Assembly: GCA_945874225.1 (NCBI GenBank)
Contig: CAMCFT010000006.1
Span: 68,442 to 132,441 of the forward strand
Direction of reading: 5' to 3'
Source of the DNA: Flavobacterium psychrophilum
Lineage (GTDB): Bacteria; Bacteroidota; Bacteroidia; Flavobacteriales; Flavobacteriaceae
DNA: 64,000 nucleotides
Within the stretch, counting starts at the first letter, position 1; every line of letters begins with the position of its first letter. Positions 26,345 to 37,200 of this stretch are shown in pieces. Under the pieces are notes generated by a model, which had not been told where the DNA came from, did no database searches, and saw nothing but the letters and a program-made list of their open reading frames with translations. The translations under genes were made by a program, and so were the position numbers.

Positions 26345-27565
26345 TTAGTTTTTTACAACTTTTAGCGTTTGAACTGAATCCCCTGAAGTAACTTTTGCAA
26401 AGTACATCCCTTTAGATAAACTAGATGCGTCAACAGATACCTCTATAGAAGAAGTATTTTTGCTAATAACTGTTTTTCCTAAAAGATCAACAATTGTTAC
26501 AGATGAAATATCATTGTTTGCAGAAGCAAAATTCCAAGAATTTTGTGTAGGGTTTGGATAAACACTAAAGTTTTTTAGAGCAAAACTATTCACTCCTAAA
26601 ACAGCCGTAAAGCTATATTCTAAAGTAACTCTGTTGAAAGATATATCATATGTTCCAAGAGGCAAAGTAAATGTTTCACATACATTTTGTGCCGCAGTTC
26701 CTGAATAGATTACCAAATCTTTATCCGCTGTAGCCAAACCAAATTGATTCGAAGTCCATTTATGATTGTCTCTGAATTTTAAGCCTACTGAGGAAGGTTT
26801 AATTCCAGTTACACCATCAGGATAGGAATCCATAACAAAATTAGTCTTAGTATAAATAAGTCCATCAGCAGTATCAAAATCAATATCAGCTCCCCAGCCG
26901 CTACCTACCATACCACCAATCATACTAACAACTGCTGGATCAAAAACATATTCTTGTGTGTCTTTATAGAAATAGATATTATATGCCCCAGCTGTAACTG
27001 GCATAAGAGTACCACCTTGTGTCCCAATACCCGATGGGAAATCAATGCTTGACCAATTATTTGCTGTTCCATCTTCAATAAATTTAGCTGGCCCACCTAC
27101 AGGAATTACTGCACTTTCTTTATAATAAATAGTTCCTGCGGAGTTAAGTGTAGCAGGTATTGTCATATCTGTAACCAACCCTGCCCCAGATAGTTTAATT
27201 ACCGCATAAGGATTTGTTGTCGCTTCAAAATTGTAGGCACCTGTAGATAATACAAACGTTACGTTATAGAAGCCCGCTGGTGTTACAGGAATATTAGTTC
27301 CATCAGTAAGGGAACCTATTCCAGAGGGAAATGTTGTCCCACCATAAGCTGTCCAGGTATTGTCTACTATAAATTTTATACCCCCCGCAGGTAATTCTAT
27401 GGCCACAAATGTATATGTTCCCGAAGGACCTTCAGTCATATTGGCTGCTCCAGATACAGTGTTATTCCATCCGTTGAAATCCCCAACCAAAGAGATTTTT
27501 GTTTGTGCATTCATGCTAATCCCGAAGAATATAGCCATTAGTAATAAATGTAATTTTGTTTTCAT
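26345..27565 (-). CDS. SusE/SusF-like tandem glycan-binding protein with T9SS sorting domain
   Basis: A 406-residue exported protein (signal peptide ending GISMNAQ). Three tandem units of roughly 100 residues (about 20-115, 116-212 and 213-322) share the pattern of SusE/SusF domains: I-x-L-x-G, GPAKFIEDGTANNWSSIDFP, LMPVTAGAYNIYFYKDTQEY. A type A T9SS domain follows (about 330-406, FSVYPNPTQNSWNF). Classical SusE/F are lipoproteins; this one has no lipobox and would be surface-attached through the T9SS. Placed upstream of susCD with its own terminator, it is likely the surface glycan-binding protein of the locus and divergent from the 955-residue regulator. Confidence 0.75.
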   Translation of the reverse strand: MKTKLHLLLMAIFFGISMNAQTKISLVGDFNGWNNTVSGAANMTEGPSGTYTFVAIELPAGGIKFIVDNTWTAYGGTTFPSGIGSLTDGTNIPVTPAGFYNVTFVLSTGAYNFEATTNPYAVIKLSGAGLVTDMTIPATLNSAGTIYYKESAVIPVGGPAKFIEDGTANNWSSIDFPSGIGTQGGTLMPVTAGAYNIYFYKDTQEYVFDPAVVSMIGGMVGSGWGADIDFDTADGLIYTKTNFVMDSYPDGVTGIKPSSVGLKFRDNHKWTSNQFGLATADKDLVIYSGTAAQNVCETFTLPLGTYDISFNRVTLEYSFTAVLGVNSFALKNFSVYPNPTQNSWNFASANNDISSVTIVDLLGKTVISKNTSSIEVSVDASSLSKGMYFAKVTSGDSVQTLKVVKN

Positions 27566-28040
27566 AATAAATAAAGTGTTAAAGGTTAATTGTTAAAGTT
27601 AAAAAGTTAGTGTAAACATTAGTTATTCCATTGATTTAAAACTGAATTCACTAAGTAATTACCATATTAATAAAAACGATATTAATAAGTTAAATGGCAA
27701 TTAACTAGTAATTCGATACAATGTTATGATAATTTTTTCTATATCTATAAAAATAAAATGATTTATTATATTACAAAAACACATCATGTTGTCTTTTTTA
27801 ACTTGTCAAAAACACATCAAAAATAAAATTAAATTGTTCATTTACATATATTTATATAATTACTTAACACGTTTTATATTAAAAAATATAAAAAACAAAC
27901 ACTACATTTAAAAAAAATGAAAAATTATTGACTTTTTTATTATTTACATAAAATTAAAAATTGATATTTATTACATATATTTGAATGCGAGGTATTCAAT
28001 CATTTATATTTAATAATTTACTGCTATTTAATATTTTTAT
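27566..28040. promoter_or_regulatory. Divergent promoter region with 13-bp direct repeats
   Basis: 475 bases of very AT-rich non-coding DNA between the SusF-like gene and the second regulator. It contains two exact copies of CAAAAACACATCA (27774-27786 and 27807-27819), 33 bases apart or about three helical turns, a CAAAAATA word (27818-27825; -7-like on the minus strand) and a TATATTTG -7 element for the plus-strand regulator (27976-27983). The repeats are good candidates for binding sites of the divergent LuxR-type regulator. Confidence 0.45.
27976..27983 (+). promoter_or_regulatory. -7 element of the 955-aa regulator promoter
   Basis: TATATTTG matches TAnnTTTG exactly, 57 bases before the ATG. 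A -33 TTG at the ideal distance is not evident. Confidence 0.4.
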
Positions 28041-30908
28041 ATGCGATTTACTAAATTCTATACTCTTTTACTATTAGTTCTGCTATCATCAAACCTATAT
28101 TGTCAGGTAAAAAGCATTGGTCTTCCAGAAATTAGAAATTATAAAAGAACCGATTATAAAGGCGGCACGCAAAACTGGAACATTGATCAAGATAAAAACG
28201 GCAATGTGTATTTTGCAAATAACAATGGGCTTTTTCAATTTGATGGTTCCTCCTGGCGAAAATACAGCTTACCTAATCTTTCTCTTATTAGATCATTAAA
28301 AACTGGAAATTCCGATAAAGTTTTTGTGGGAGGTTATAATGAATTTGGATATTTCAAATCCAATTCAAAGGGCAAACTTGTTTATTTTTCTATTTCGAAA
28401 TTTTTACCAAAAAGCAAAATCAATACAATTGATATTGTCTGGAAAATACATATAATTAAGGACGCAGTAATTTTTCAAGCTTTTGAAAGCGCTTTTGTAT
28501 TTAAAAACAACACCTTAAAAGTCCTTAAAGCTCCCACTAGATTCCAGTTTTCGTTTAACGTAAATAATCGGCTGTATTTTCAAGATGTCTCAAAAGGCTT
28601 GATGGAATATCGCAATGAAAAACTTTATCCGCTAGAGGGTACTATTTTAAACAATACAGAGATTTGGGGAATGTTTTCTATGCCTGACAACAAGATGCTA
28701 ATTACAACTTTGGACAAAGGCCTTTTTATATACGATGGTAAAAAAATGCTTCCATGGAATACCGAAGCAAATGATTTTATCAAAACGAATAGCTGCTTAG
28801 GAGGAGTTGCCATAAAGGGAAATTATATCGTTCTCAATTCAGTTTTAAACGGAATTATAATTTGTGACAAATCTGGAAGGATTATTCAACACATTAATCG
28901 AAAAAAAGGACTTCAAAATAATACAGTTCTAACTTCGTTTATTGACAATAAAAACAATCTTTGGCTAGGTCTTGACAACGGTATAGCATTTGTTAACGAG
29001 AATTCTCCTTTATCTTATTTTGGTTTTAGCTATGACATTAGTACTGTTTACACCTCGGTAATTCACAAAGGGAACCTATATGTAGCAACAAACCAGGGTG
29101 TTTTTTATCATTCTTGGAAATCTCCTTTTAAAGAAGATACTTTTACACTTGTTGAAGGAACAACGGGTCAGGCATGGAATATTCAAGTAATTGATGACCA
29201 GCTAATATGCGCCCACAATAGAGGTGCTTTATTGATTGATGGAGGCAAATCCATAAAAACTCTTGATGCTAAAGGATATTGGGGTTTTAAAAAAATTCCG
29301 AAACATCCCAATTATTTAATTGGCTCTAATTACAATGGATTTTCACTATTCGAAAAAAAACAAAATGGCTGGGAATTTATTAGCCATATCGAAGGATTTT
29401 CTAAATCAGTAGGGGAATTTGAAATTGACAATGAAACTGTTTGGGTAAAAAAAGACGAGCTCGTTTACCAAATGACATTAGCTGATAATTTGAAAAAATT
29501 CAAATCAATTAAAACACATCCCAATCTTTCTGACACCAATAAAGGTATTGGCAGCATACAACGAATAGGGAATAATGTGTATTTTCAAACAAAGAACCAT
29601 TTCTATAAATATTCAACAAATAAAAATATATTTTATGAGGACAAAATTATAAGCAGCCTTTTTAAGAACATTCCCAAAATTAAAACATTAAATGAGGATC
29701 ATTATGGAAATCTATGGTATGTTTTTAATGAATCTTTAGGGGTTTTGATGAAAAATAAAAGTGGTAATTACAGCAATATTGTGGCTCCGTTTTCAAATTT
29801 AACTGAAAATCTAGTTAACAATAATTTTTCTGTGAACACCATTGATTCAAAAAACATATTTATTGGCCTTACCGACGGATTAGCTCACTATGATTCACAG
29901 CTATTAAATAATTTCGTCACCAAGCCAAAAGTTTTTATTAGAAGTTTTTCATTTATAGGGGACACCATACTATATGGAAATGGAATAAATAGGGTTGAAA
30001 AATTTAAGATTCCTTATAAATCAAATTATGTGAAATTTACTTTCTCCTCTCCTACTTATGAAAATGTAGAAAATGTGAAATTTTCCTATCAATTAGAAGG
30101 TTTTGAGGATGAGTTGAGTGATTGGGCTACCATTTCAATAAAGGAATACACAAATTTAAAGGAAGGAAATTACACTATGAGAGTTAAGGCAAAAAACAGT
30201 TATGGAATTCAATCTGACGAAATGATTGTTCCTTTTGCCATTTCGCCACCTTGGTACAGACATTTCTTAGCTTACATTTTTTATATTCTTTGTATAGCCA
30301 TCGTTATCTATTATATCAGAAAAAGAATTAAATCGAAAATAAGAAAAAATAAATACTACGAAACCATTGAGCAAAGAAGACTTTATCTAGAAAAAGAGTC
30401 CAAAATCAGACAGGAACAATATGAACTGGAAAAAGAAATTGAAAGACTTAAAAACAACCAGCTTAAAATTAAAATTTTAGCAAAAGATAAAGAACTGGTC
30501 AACAACTCATTACAAGTAGTGAAAAAAAATAAGATTCTGAATGGGATTATTCACAAACTAAAGGATATTAATGCTGAAACATTTGATGATTCAACAAAAT
30601 TTCAATTTACCAAACTAAATAAAAGCATAGTAAAAGAAGTAAATGCTGATAATAGTTGGAAAGATTTAGAAAAACACATCAAAAATGTTCATTTTGATTT
30701 TCTGAAAAGATTAAAAGAAAAATACCCAACAATCTCTCCTCGTGAATTAGACTTATCAACCTATTTATTGATGAATATGTCCACTAAAGAAATTGCCGAA
30801 ATCATGAATATTTCTGGTGGCGGAGTAGAATTAGCACGATATAGATTAAGAAAAAAACTAGAACTTAACAAGAAGGAAAACCTCATCGGCTTCTTGATGA
30901 GTATTTAA
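28041..30908 (+). CDS. Membrane-anchored beta-propeller/Y_Y_Y sensor with LuxR-type DNA-binding domain
   Basis: A 955-residue paralogue of the regulator at 5794-8715, with the same order: signal sequence (about 1-22), propeller-type periplasmic repeats (about 30-650; NGLFQFDGSSWRKY, LWLGLDNGIAFV), Y_Y_Y domain (about 680-735), membrane helix (about 742-762), coiled coil (about 770-850) and a LuxR-like helix-turn-helix (about 895-950; SPRELDLSTYLLM, TKEIAEIMNIS, VELARYRLRKKL). No kinase or receiver is present. It is divergent from the SusF-like gene and so is the more likely sensor for the beta-glucan locus. A bidirectional terminator follows the stop. Confidence 0.85.
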   Translation: MRFTKFYTLLLLVLLSSNLYCQVKSIGLPEIRNYKRTDYKGGTQNWNIDQDKNGNVYFANNNGLFQFDGSSWRKYSLPNLSLIRSLKTGNSDKVFVGGYNEFGYFKSNSKGKLVYFSISKFLPKSKINTIDIVWKIHIIKDAVIFQAFESAFVFKNNTLKVLKAPTRFQFSFNVNNRLYFQDVSKGLMEYRNEKLYPLEGTILNNTEIWGMFSMPDNKMLITTLDKGLFIYDGKKMLPWNTEANDFIKTNSCLGGVAIKGNYIVLNSVLNGIIICDKSGRIIQHINRKKGLQNNTVLTSFIDNKNNLWLGLDNGIAFVNENSPLSYFGFSYDISTVYTSVIHKGNLYVATNQGVFYHSWKSPFKEDTFTLVEGTTGQAWNIQVIDDQLICAHNRGALLIDGGKSIKTLDAKGYWGFKKIPKHPNYLIGSNYNGFSLFEKKQNGWEFISHIEGFSKSVGEFEIDNETVWVKKDELVYQMTLADNLKKFKSIKTHPNLSDTNKGIGSIQRIGNNVYFQTKNHFYKYSTNKNIFYEDKIISSLFKNIPKIKTLNEDHYGNLWYVFNESLGVLMKNKSGNYSNIVAPFSNLTENLVNNNFSVNTIDSKNIFIGLTDGLAHYDSQLLNNFVTKPKVFIRSFSFIGDTILYGNGINRVEKFKIPYKSNYVKFTFSSPTYENVENVKFSYQLEGFEDELSDWATISIKEYTNLKEGNYTMRVKAKNSYGIQSDEMIVPFAISPPWYRHFLAYIFYILCIAIVIYYIRKRIKSKIRKNKYYETIEQRRLYLEKESKIRQEQYELEKEIERLKNNQLKIKILAKDKELVNNSLQVVKKNKILNGIIHKLKDINAETFDDSTKFQFTKLNKSIVKEVNADNSWKDLEKHIKNVHFDFLKRLKEKYPTISPRELDLSTYLLMNMSTKEIAEIMNISGGGVELARYRLRKKLELNKKENLIGFLMSI

Positions 30909-30917
30909 TTTCACCAA

Positions 30918-30947
30918 AAACGCCATCTTATAAATAGGATGGCGTTT
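30918..30947. terminator. Bidirectional terminator between the regulator and murF
   Basis: AAACGCCATC (30918-30927) and GATGGCGTTT (30938-30947) form a perfect 10-base stem with A-rich and T-rich flanks, placed between two convergent genes. Confidence 0.8.
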
Positions 30948-30974
30948 ATATTATAATTAAAATCCGGAAGATTG

Positions 30975-32258
30975 CTACAAGAAATTCAAGGTTCTCTCCA
31001 AAGCCATTCCTCTGGAACCTTTTATGAGAATAGAGCTGTTTTCGATTTTTTTTAGTTTTAAATAATCTGAAAAAGCGTCGAAAGTTTCATAAAAATGAAA
31101 ATTTTTTTTATCAATCCGATTGTTGTAAAACTCTTTTCCTATGAAGTAGTAAACAATATCTTTTTCTTTTAAAACCGAATTTACTATTACTTTATGTTCT
31201 TGCTGGCTTTCTTTCCCTAACTCAAACATATCTCCCAAAATCATTATCTTATTCGAATTGTCTAATTGCACAAAATTTTCGATAGCAACAGCCATACTAC
31301 TTGGATTGGCATTATAAGCATCAAGAATAATCTGGTTTGTTCCTTTGGTTATAAGCTGCGATCGGTTATTTTCTGGAATATAACTCTCCAAAGCCTCTTT
31401 TATGGAAATATCCTCCACTCCAAAATACTTTCCAATTGTGAGTGCCGCATTGATATTATTAGCATTATACAAGCCAATTAAATGAGTTTGAATCAGAAGA
31501 TTAGAAAAAAGAATTTCTACAAATGGATTTGCCGCAATGGAGCTAATATTTACATTTGCATTTTCCTTATTAATACCGAATGAATACGATTTTAAAGTTT
31601 TTGATTTTTCAACCTGAATCTTATCTTCAAGGTTAATGAAAGCTAATTTATCATTTTTTGATAGATAGTTATACATTTCGCTTTTCCCTATTATAACTCC
31701 TTCTACTCCACCAAAACCTTCTAAATGTGCCTTGCCAAAATTAGTTATATAACCATAATCTGGTTTTGCTAGTTCGCATAGGAATTCGATTTCTTTTTTA
31801 TGATTAGCCCCCATTTCAACAATTCCAATCTCGGTTTCACTATTAAAAGATAATAATGTCAACGGCACACCAATATGATTGTTTAAATTACCAACAGTTG
31901 CTTTTGTATTATACTTTTTTGAAAGAACACTATTTATCAACTCTTTTGTTGTAGTTTTTCCGTTGCTTCCGGTAAGGGCAATTATGGGTAATTTTAAATA
32001 TTGACGATGGAACTTTGCCAATTCTTGCAAAGCAATTAAACTGTTTTCAACCAAAACAGTTCTTTGGTCAATAAAATAATTTTCATTATCAATTATTACA
32101 TATGAAGCTCCTTTTTCGAGAGCTTCTTTTGCAAATGTATTGGCATCAAAATTCTCTCCTTTAATGGCAACAAACAATGAATTTGGTTCAATTTTACGGG
32201 TGTCAATCGAAACCGAATTACATTTTAAAAACAGGTTGTGAATGTATTCGATATCCAT
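30975..32258 (-). CDS. murF: UDP-N-acetylmuramoyl-tripeptide--D-alanyl-D-alanine ligase
   Basis: A 427-residue cytoplasmic Mur ligase. The N-terminal domain has SIDTRKIEPNSLFVAIKGENFD, the central ATPase has the P-loop ALTGSNGKTTTKELI (about 95-109), VEMGANHKKEIEFL and NAALTIGKYFGV, and the C-terminal domain has ILDAYNANPSSM and LGDMFELG. MurF adds D-Ala-D-Ala to UDP-MurNAc-tripeptide, the last soluble step of the peptidoglycan precursor. It lies downstream of gldJ on the same strand, beyond a terminator, an arrangement I recall from other flavobacteria. Confidence 0.95.
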   Translation of the reverse strand: MDIEYIHNLFLKCNSVSIDTRKIEPNSLFVAIKGENFDANTFAKEALEKGASYVIIDNENYFIDQRTVLVENSLIALQELAKFHRQYLKLPIIALTGSNGKTTTKELINSVLSKKYNTKATVGNLNNHIGVPLTLLSFNSETEIGIVEMGANHKKEIEFLCELAKPDYGYITNFGKAHLEGFGGVEGVIIGKSEMYNYLSKNDKLAFINLEDKIQVEKSKTLKSYSFGINKENANVNISSIAANPFVEILFSNLLIQTHLIGLYNANNINAALTIGKYFGVEDISIKEALESYIPENNRSQLITKGTNQIILDAYNANPSSMAVAIENFVQLDNSNKIMILGDMFELGKESQQEHKVIVNSVLKEKDIVYYFIGKEFYNNRIDKKNFHFYETFDAFSDYLKLKKIENSSILIKGSRGMALERTLNFL

Positions 32259-32279
32259 ACTAAAACGATTTTAAAAAAT

Positions 32280-32303
32280 AAAAGCCCTAATCAAAGGGCT
32301 TTT
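32280..32303 (-). terminator. Intrinsic terminator of gldJ
   Basis: AAAAGCCCT and AGGGCTTTT (32280-32288, 32295-32303) form a stem followed by a T-run on the minus strand, just after the gldJ stop. Confidence 0.75.
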
Positions 32304-32322
32304 ATTACTATTATATAAAAAT

Positions 32323-34026
32323 TTAATTTCTAGCTGATTTTCTTCTATCAGATTTTGCACCTAATCTAGACATTGCACATCTAAACCCAATATAATCCGT
32401 TGCCATATCTTGCGGGAAATATCTTCTTTGAGCAGGATCTAACCAATACGCTCTGTCTCGCCAAGAACCTCCTTTATAAACTCTTACATTGTCATTTATT
32501 AAAGTAGTTCGTTTATTTGATTTGTCGTATTTTCGAACCATATTCCCTAGACTATCAACAGTAACGTTGTGTTTAGGAGCATTGTACATCAACTTATCAT
32601 CTTTTCCTTTTTTTGTGTCCGACTCTGAATCTGCAAAATTAAAATATCGAGTTGATTGCTTGTCACCATCTCTATACATTCTATTATCACTTTTATCAAA
32701 GTTTTGTCTCAAATACGTTTCATTTTCATCGACTGGAACCTGAGCAATTTGACCAGGAAAAGCAGTTGCAACTTTTTTACCATTACTTAAAGTTGCATAT
32801 TGAATACTATCTTTAGTAATAATTACAACCTTACCGTCTTTTCCAATTTTATTTTTAGTGTATTGATTCCCTCTAAAATAATTAAAATCATTAGCTTCAT
32901 TATCGACAATTGGTCTGTAAACATCCATAACCCATTCGGCTACATTTCCAGCCATATCATACAATCCAAAATCATTTGCTGGATATTTTTTAACTTCATT
33001 GGTAATATCAGCTCCATCATCAGACCATCCAGCTATTCCACCATAATCGCCATTTCCTTGTTTGAAATTGGCTAATTGGTCTCCTTTGCTTTGTCTTTTT
33101 CCTGAACGGGTGTAACTTCCTGACCAAGGATATTTTTTCTGTCCTTTATATATATTGTATTCTCTTTGTCCTACATCGGCAGCAGCAGCATATTCCCATT
33201 CAGCTTCAGTTGGAAGTCTGTATTCCGGAAGTACAATTCCAGAAGAACGCGTTGCATAACTTGGTTGAGTTACATTTACTTTATTGTTTTTAGGGTCTTT
33301 TTTAGCTGTATTAGTGTTTTTATTTTTCTTTGCATTTCTCCCACCTGCTATTACAATATCGGCATTTCCACCATAAGCTAATGTTGGAGAATTCAAATAG
33401 GTTTCTGTATCAAAATTACTTTCGGCAGATACGTCATTTGTTTTTGCATTCTTTTTAATATAACCGCTTTTTTCCAATAACGCTTCATTCACACGTTGCG
33501 TTCTCCATTTGCTAAATTCAACGGCCTGAATCCAGTTAACACCCACAACAGGATAACCCTCGTAAGAAGGATGTCTCAAATAATTATTGGTCATATTTTC
33601 ATTATAACCCAATCTATCTCTCCAAACCAAAGTATCTGGTGATGCTCCTTCGTATATATTTTTGTAGTTTTCTTCACTTGGTGGAAATACTTTTTTCACC
33701 CAGTCTAAATATTCTAAATACATTTTATTGGTAACTTCAGTCTCATCCATATAAAAGGATTGAACGTGCTGCTGTGTTGGAGTATTATTCCAATCGTGCA
33801 TAACATCGTCTTCAACTTTACCCATTGTAAATGTTCCGCCTTCAACAAAAACCAGTCCAGGCCCAGCTTCTTGTTTATTTTTTGAAGATCCTTTTTTACT
33901 ATCTACGTTCCAACCTGTTGCTTGTGATGCGTTTTTTGAACTAGATTTTTTACTACAACTAGCAAAACCAATAATCAACATCATTGATAAAATCAAACGT
34001 AAGGCCATAATTTTGTTTACTTTCAT
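32323..34026 (-). CDS. gldJ: Gliding motility/T9SS lipoprotein GldJ
   Basis: A lipoprotein of about 567 residues with the lipobox LMMLIIGFASCSK (Cys about residue 24) and a formylglycine-generating-enzyme-like (SUMF1/FGE) fold: FVEGGTFTMG, YRLPTEAEWEYAAAA, DFGLYDMAGNVAEWV, YKGGSWRDRAYWLDPAQRRY and GFRCAMS. GldJ is an outer membrane lipoprotein of the gliding/T9SS machine. The FGE catalytic cysteines are not conserved in this structural family. A frame upstream to an ATG at 34074 adds 16 residues that do not fit a lipoprotein signal, so the ATG at 34024-34026 is preferred. It is divergent from porU. Confidence 0.9.
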   Translation of the reverse strand: MKVNKIMALRLILSMMLIIGFASCSKKSSSKNASQATGWNVDSKKGSSKNKQEAGPGLVFVEGGTFTMGKVEDDVMHDWNNTPTQQHVQSFYMDETEVTNKMYLEYLDWVKKVFPPSEENYKNIYEGASPDTLVWRDRLGYNENMTNNYLRHPSYEGYPVVGVNWIQAVEFSKWRTQRVNEALLEKSGYIKKNAKTNDVSAESNFDTETYLNSPTLAYGGNADIVIAGGRNAKKNKNTNTAKKDPKNNKVNVTQPSYATRSSGIVLPEYRLPTEAEWEYAAAADVGQREYNIYKGQKKYPWSGSYTRSGKRQSKGDQLANFKQGNGDYGGIAGWSDDGADITNEVKKYPANDFGLYDMAGNVAEWVMDVYRPIVDNEANDFNYFRGNQYTKNKIGKDGKVVIITKDSIQYATLSNGKKVATAFPGQIAQVPVDENETYLRQNFDKSDNRMYRDGDKQSTRYFNFADSESDTKKGKDDKLMYNAPKHNVTVDSLGNMVRKYDKSNKRTTLINDNVRVYKGGSWRDRAYWLDPAQRRYFPQDMATDYIGFRCAMSRLGAKSDRRKSARN

Positions 34027-34145
34027 ACTTTTTGTAGGTGATAATTTCAGTGGTGCAATATAATAATTAACCATTAAACTGCAACATCATTTTTTTATTT
34101 AATAAATTGAATTGTGTTATCTCGATAAAATACTCAATCTAAACG

Positions 34146-34153
34146 CAAATTTA
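34146..34153 (-). promoter_or_regulatory. -7 element upstream of gldJ
   Basis: On the minus strand this reads TAAATTTG, an exact TAnnTTTG match in the gldJ-porU divergent gap. No convincing -33 partner is seen. Confidence 0.35.
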
Positions 34154-34236
34154 TACTATTTATTATTTAAAATTACACTAAATGATATATTTTTACTCCT
34201 CGTAATATTTTGCCATAAATTCCGTTTTAGAAAATA

Positions 34237-37200
34237 ATGAAAAAAATACTTTTGGTTTTTTTATCCCTAATCCCTTTTGTCTCTTTTGCGCAAATTAAAG
34301 GGGATATTGCTATTGTATGGCTTGAAAAGAGAGAAATGTCTTTTGGTGATTCCAAAATTAATGTACCACAATTTGTCGGCAACAGTTATAGTTATGACTC
34401 TTATAAAAGAACTATTTCCTGTATTTTAAACCTAACGGAATCAAGCTCTTTTGACGGAAATGCCGTTCAAATTACAAACGTGGTTTACGAGTCATTAACA
34501 ACCTCGCAACTTGGCGATCTAGACCCGGGAAATATCCCAAAAACACCTTCAGCATCTTTAAAAATAAATGAATCAAGAGGCATAAAACAGCTATTTCTCG
34601 TCTTATCTCCAATAGTAAAAGATGAATTTGGATTCAAACGTATTAAATCTTTTTCCTATTCTATAAGTGGCAGCAGTGCTTCAAGAATTTCCCAAACCAA
34701 TAAAACTAGCGTCATAATAAACTCTGTTTTAGCAACGGGTGATTGGTATCAATTTTATGTTGAAAAATCAGGAGTTTATAAAGTTTCCAAAAGTTTTTTA
34801 CAGCAATTAGGCTTTAATGTCAGTGGAATTGACCCTAAAAAAATAAAAATTTACGGAAACGGCGGCAGAATGTTGCCTTTATCAAACGGCACTAATTATC
34901 CTACTGATTTAACGGAGAACACAATCCAGATTGTTGGCGAAAGTGATGGTGTTTTTAATGATGAAGACTATATTTTATTTTACGCCGAAGGGGTTGATAC
35001 TTGGAGTGATGAAAGTCAAACTAACAATAATTTGTATGATACTAAATCCTATTATTATGTTACGGTTCAGGGAAATGACGGAAAGAGAATCTCAAATATG
35101 ATTCCACCCACCGGAAGCAGCACTTTAAATTTAAACACGTTTGATGACCATCAATTTCACGAACTTGACTTGGTGAATATTGGACGTCTCGGCCGACAAT
35201 GGTTTGGAGAATTATTTGACATTAACCAAGATCAGGAATTTTCGTTTAGTTTTCCAAATATTGATACCGCAACACCTGTAAAATTGAATATAACAGTGGC
35301 TTCGGCAGCATATACAGCCACATCATTTAAAGTGTCCGCAAACGGACAAGACGTTGGGACAATATCATTTCCGGCGCTTATAGTTAACTCTGGCGTTCAG
35401 TTTAATGGAGGTACTTTACCAAGTAACACAACTTTTCCAGCTTCCGAAAGCATAAAAATTAAACTATCCTATAATAATAATGGTGTCCCAGGCTCAAAAG
35501 GATACCTTGACAATATTAGGCTTGTTGCCAAAAGAAAACTTCAAGGTTACGGAAAACAATTTCTGTTTCAATATGATTTATCGTATGCCACTACTGGAAT
35601 TGTAAGTTATGATATTTCGAGTGCAAGCGGAATCTCTCAGATTTGGGATGTAACTGATATATATAATGTAACCAAGGCTGAAAATACAAATCAAGCTTCC
35701 TTTTCTTTTAAAGCAAAACTTGGCGAACTCAGAAAATATGTTGCAATTGACGCCTTAGATTATTTTACACCTTTAAAAAGCAGCAAACCAAAAATCGCTA
35801 ACCAAAATCTAAAAGGAACGCTTTTTAAAAACGCCCAAGGACTATTTCAGGATATTGACTATGTAATTATTACTCCAGCTTTTTTAGCGGCTCAGGCCAA
35901 TAAATTAGCGGATTTTCACCGTTCCTATTCTAACCTTAATGTTAAAGTTATTCCGCTTGAAACAATCTATCAAGAATTTTCCTCTGGGAAACAGGATATT
36001 GCCGCTATCAGAAATTGCATCAGATACATCTATGAAAACGCCACTTCTAGCGATAAAAGAATAAAATATGTAAATCTCTTTGGCGATGCTTCCTACGATT
36101 ATAAAAACCGAATCCCAAACAATACTAATATCGTTCCTATTTATCATTCATTAAACAGCAATACCTTGGGAGAGTCCTCTTTTGCCTCAGACGATTTCTA
36201 TGGCTTGATGGATTCTAACGAAGGAAATATCGGGTCATTTTTTGGCGGAATTGACATCGCTGTGGGAAGAATGATTAATGACAATACTGAGCAAGCTGAT
36301 GAAATGGTAAACAAAGTAATTGAATATCACGATGTGAAATCTTATGGAAGTTGGAGAAATAATTATGTGATGGTTAGCGATGATTCTGATAAAGCATCGG
36401 ACGTAACCTTGCAAAACAGACAAAATATATTAGCAGATAAAATCACTTCTGAAAAGCCATTTTTAAATGTCAATAAAATATTATTAGACTCTTATGTTCA
36501 GGAAGCTTCAGCTGGGGGAGCTCGATATCCTAAAGCAAGAACAGATTTATTCAGCGCTTTCGAAAAAGGGGCTTTGGTGTTTAACTATTTAGGTCACGGT
36601 GGTGAAGACGGTTTGACGAGTGAACGAATTTGGGAAAAATCCGATGGGCAAAATTTAAGCAATCAATATAAATATCCTTTATTCATTACTATAACCTGTG
36701 ATTTTTCGCGATTTGACAATCCATCAAGACCTACTGCTGGCGAATATACGTATTGGAATCCAAAAGGCGGTGCAATCTCTATGATCACAACCACTCGTGA
36801 AATAGGACAGTTTAGCGCCGAAAATTTCAATGATCATCTGGCTAAAAATTTATTTTCTTATGGTTCAAACCAATATTATTCTATAGCTGAGTCATTGCGA
36901 ATTGCAAAAAACAGCAATCCAAATTCATCAACTAATGTTGTGTTTTACATTGGCGACCCAGCCATAATGCTTGCCATAGCAAAACCAAAAATAAGACTCA
37001 CAAAAGTAAATGACATTCCTGTTTCACAACCCTTTGACGATTTCAAATCATTAGCAAAAGTGAAAATAACTGGAGAAATAACCGATGAATTCAACGCGCC
37101 ATTAACCAATTATAACGGAGAACTTTCAACTACTATATTCGATAAATTTATCACAAGAACAACTTTGAATAATGATGGATATAGTACGCCGATATCTTTT

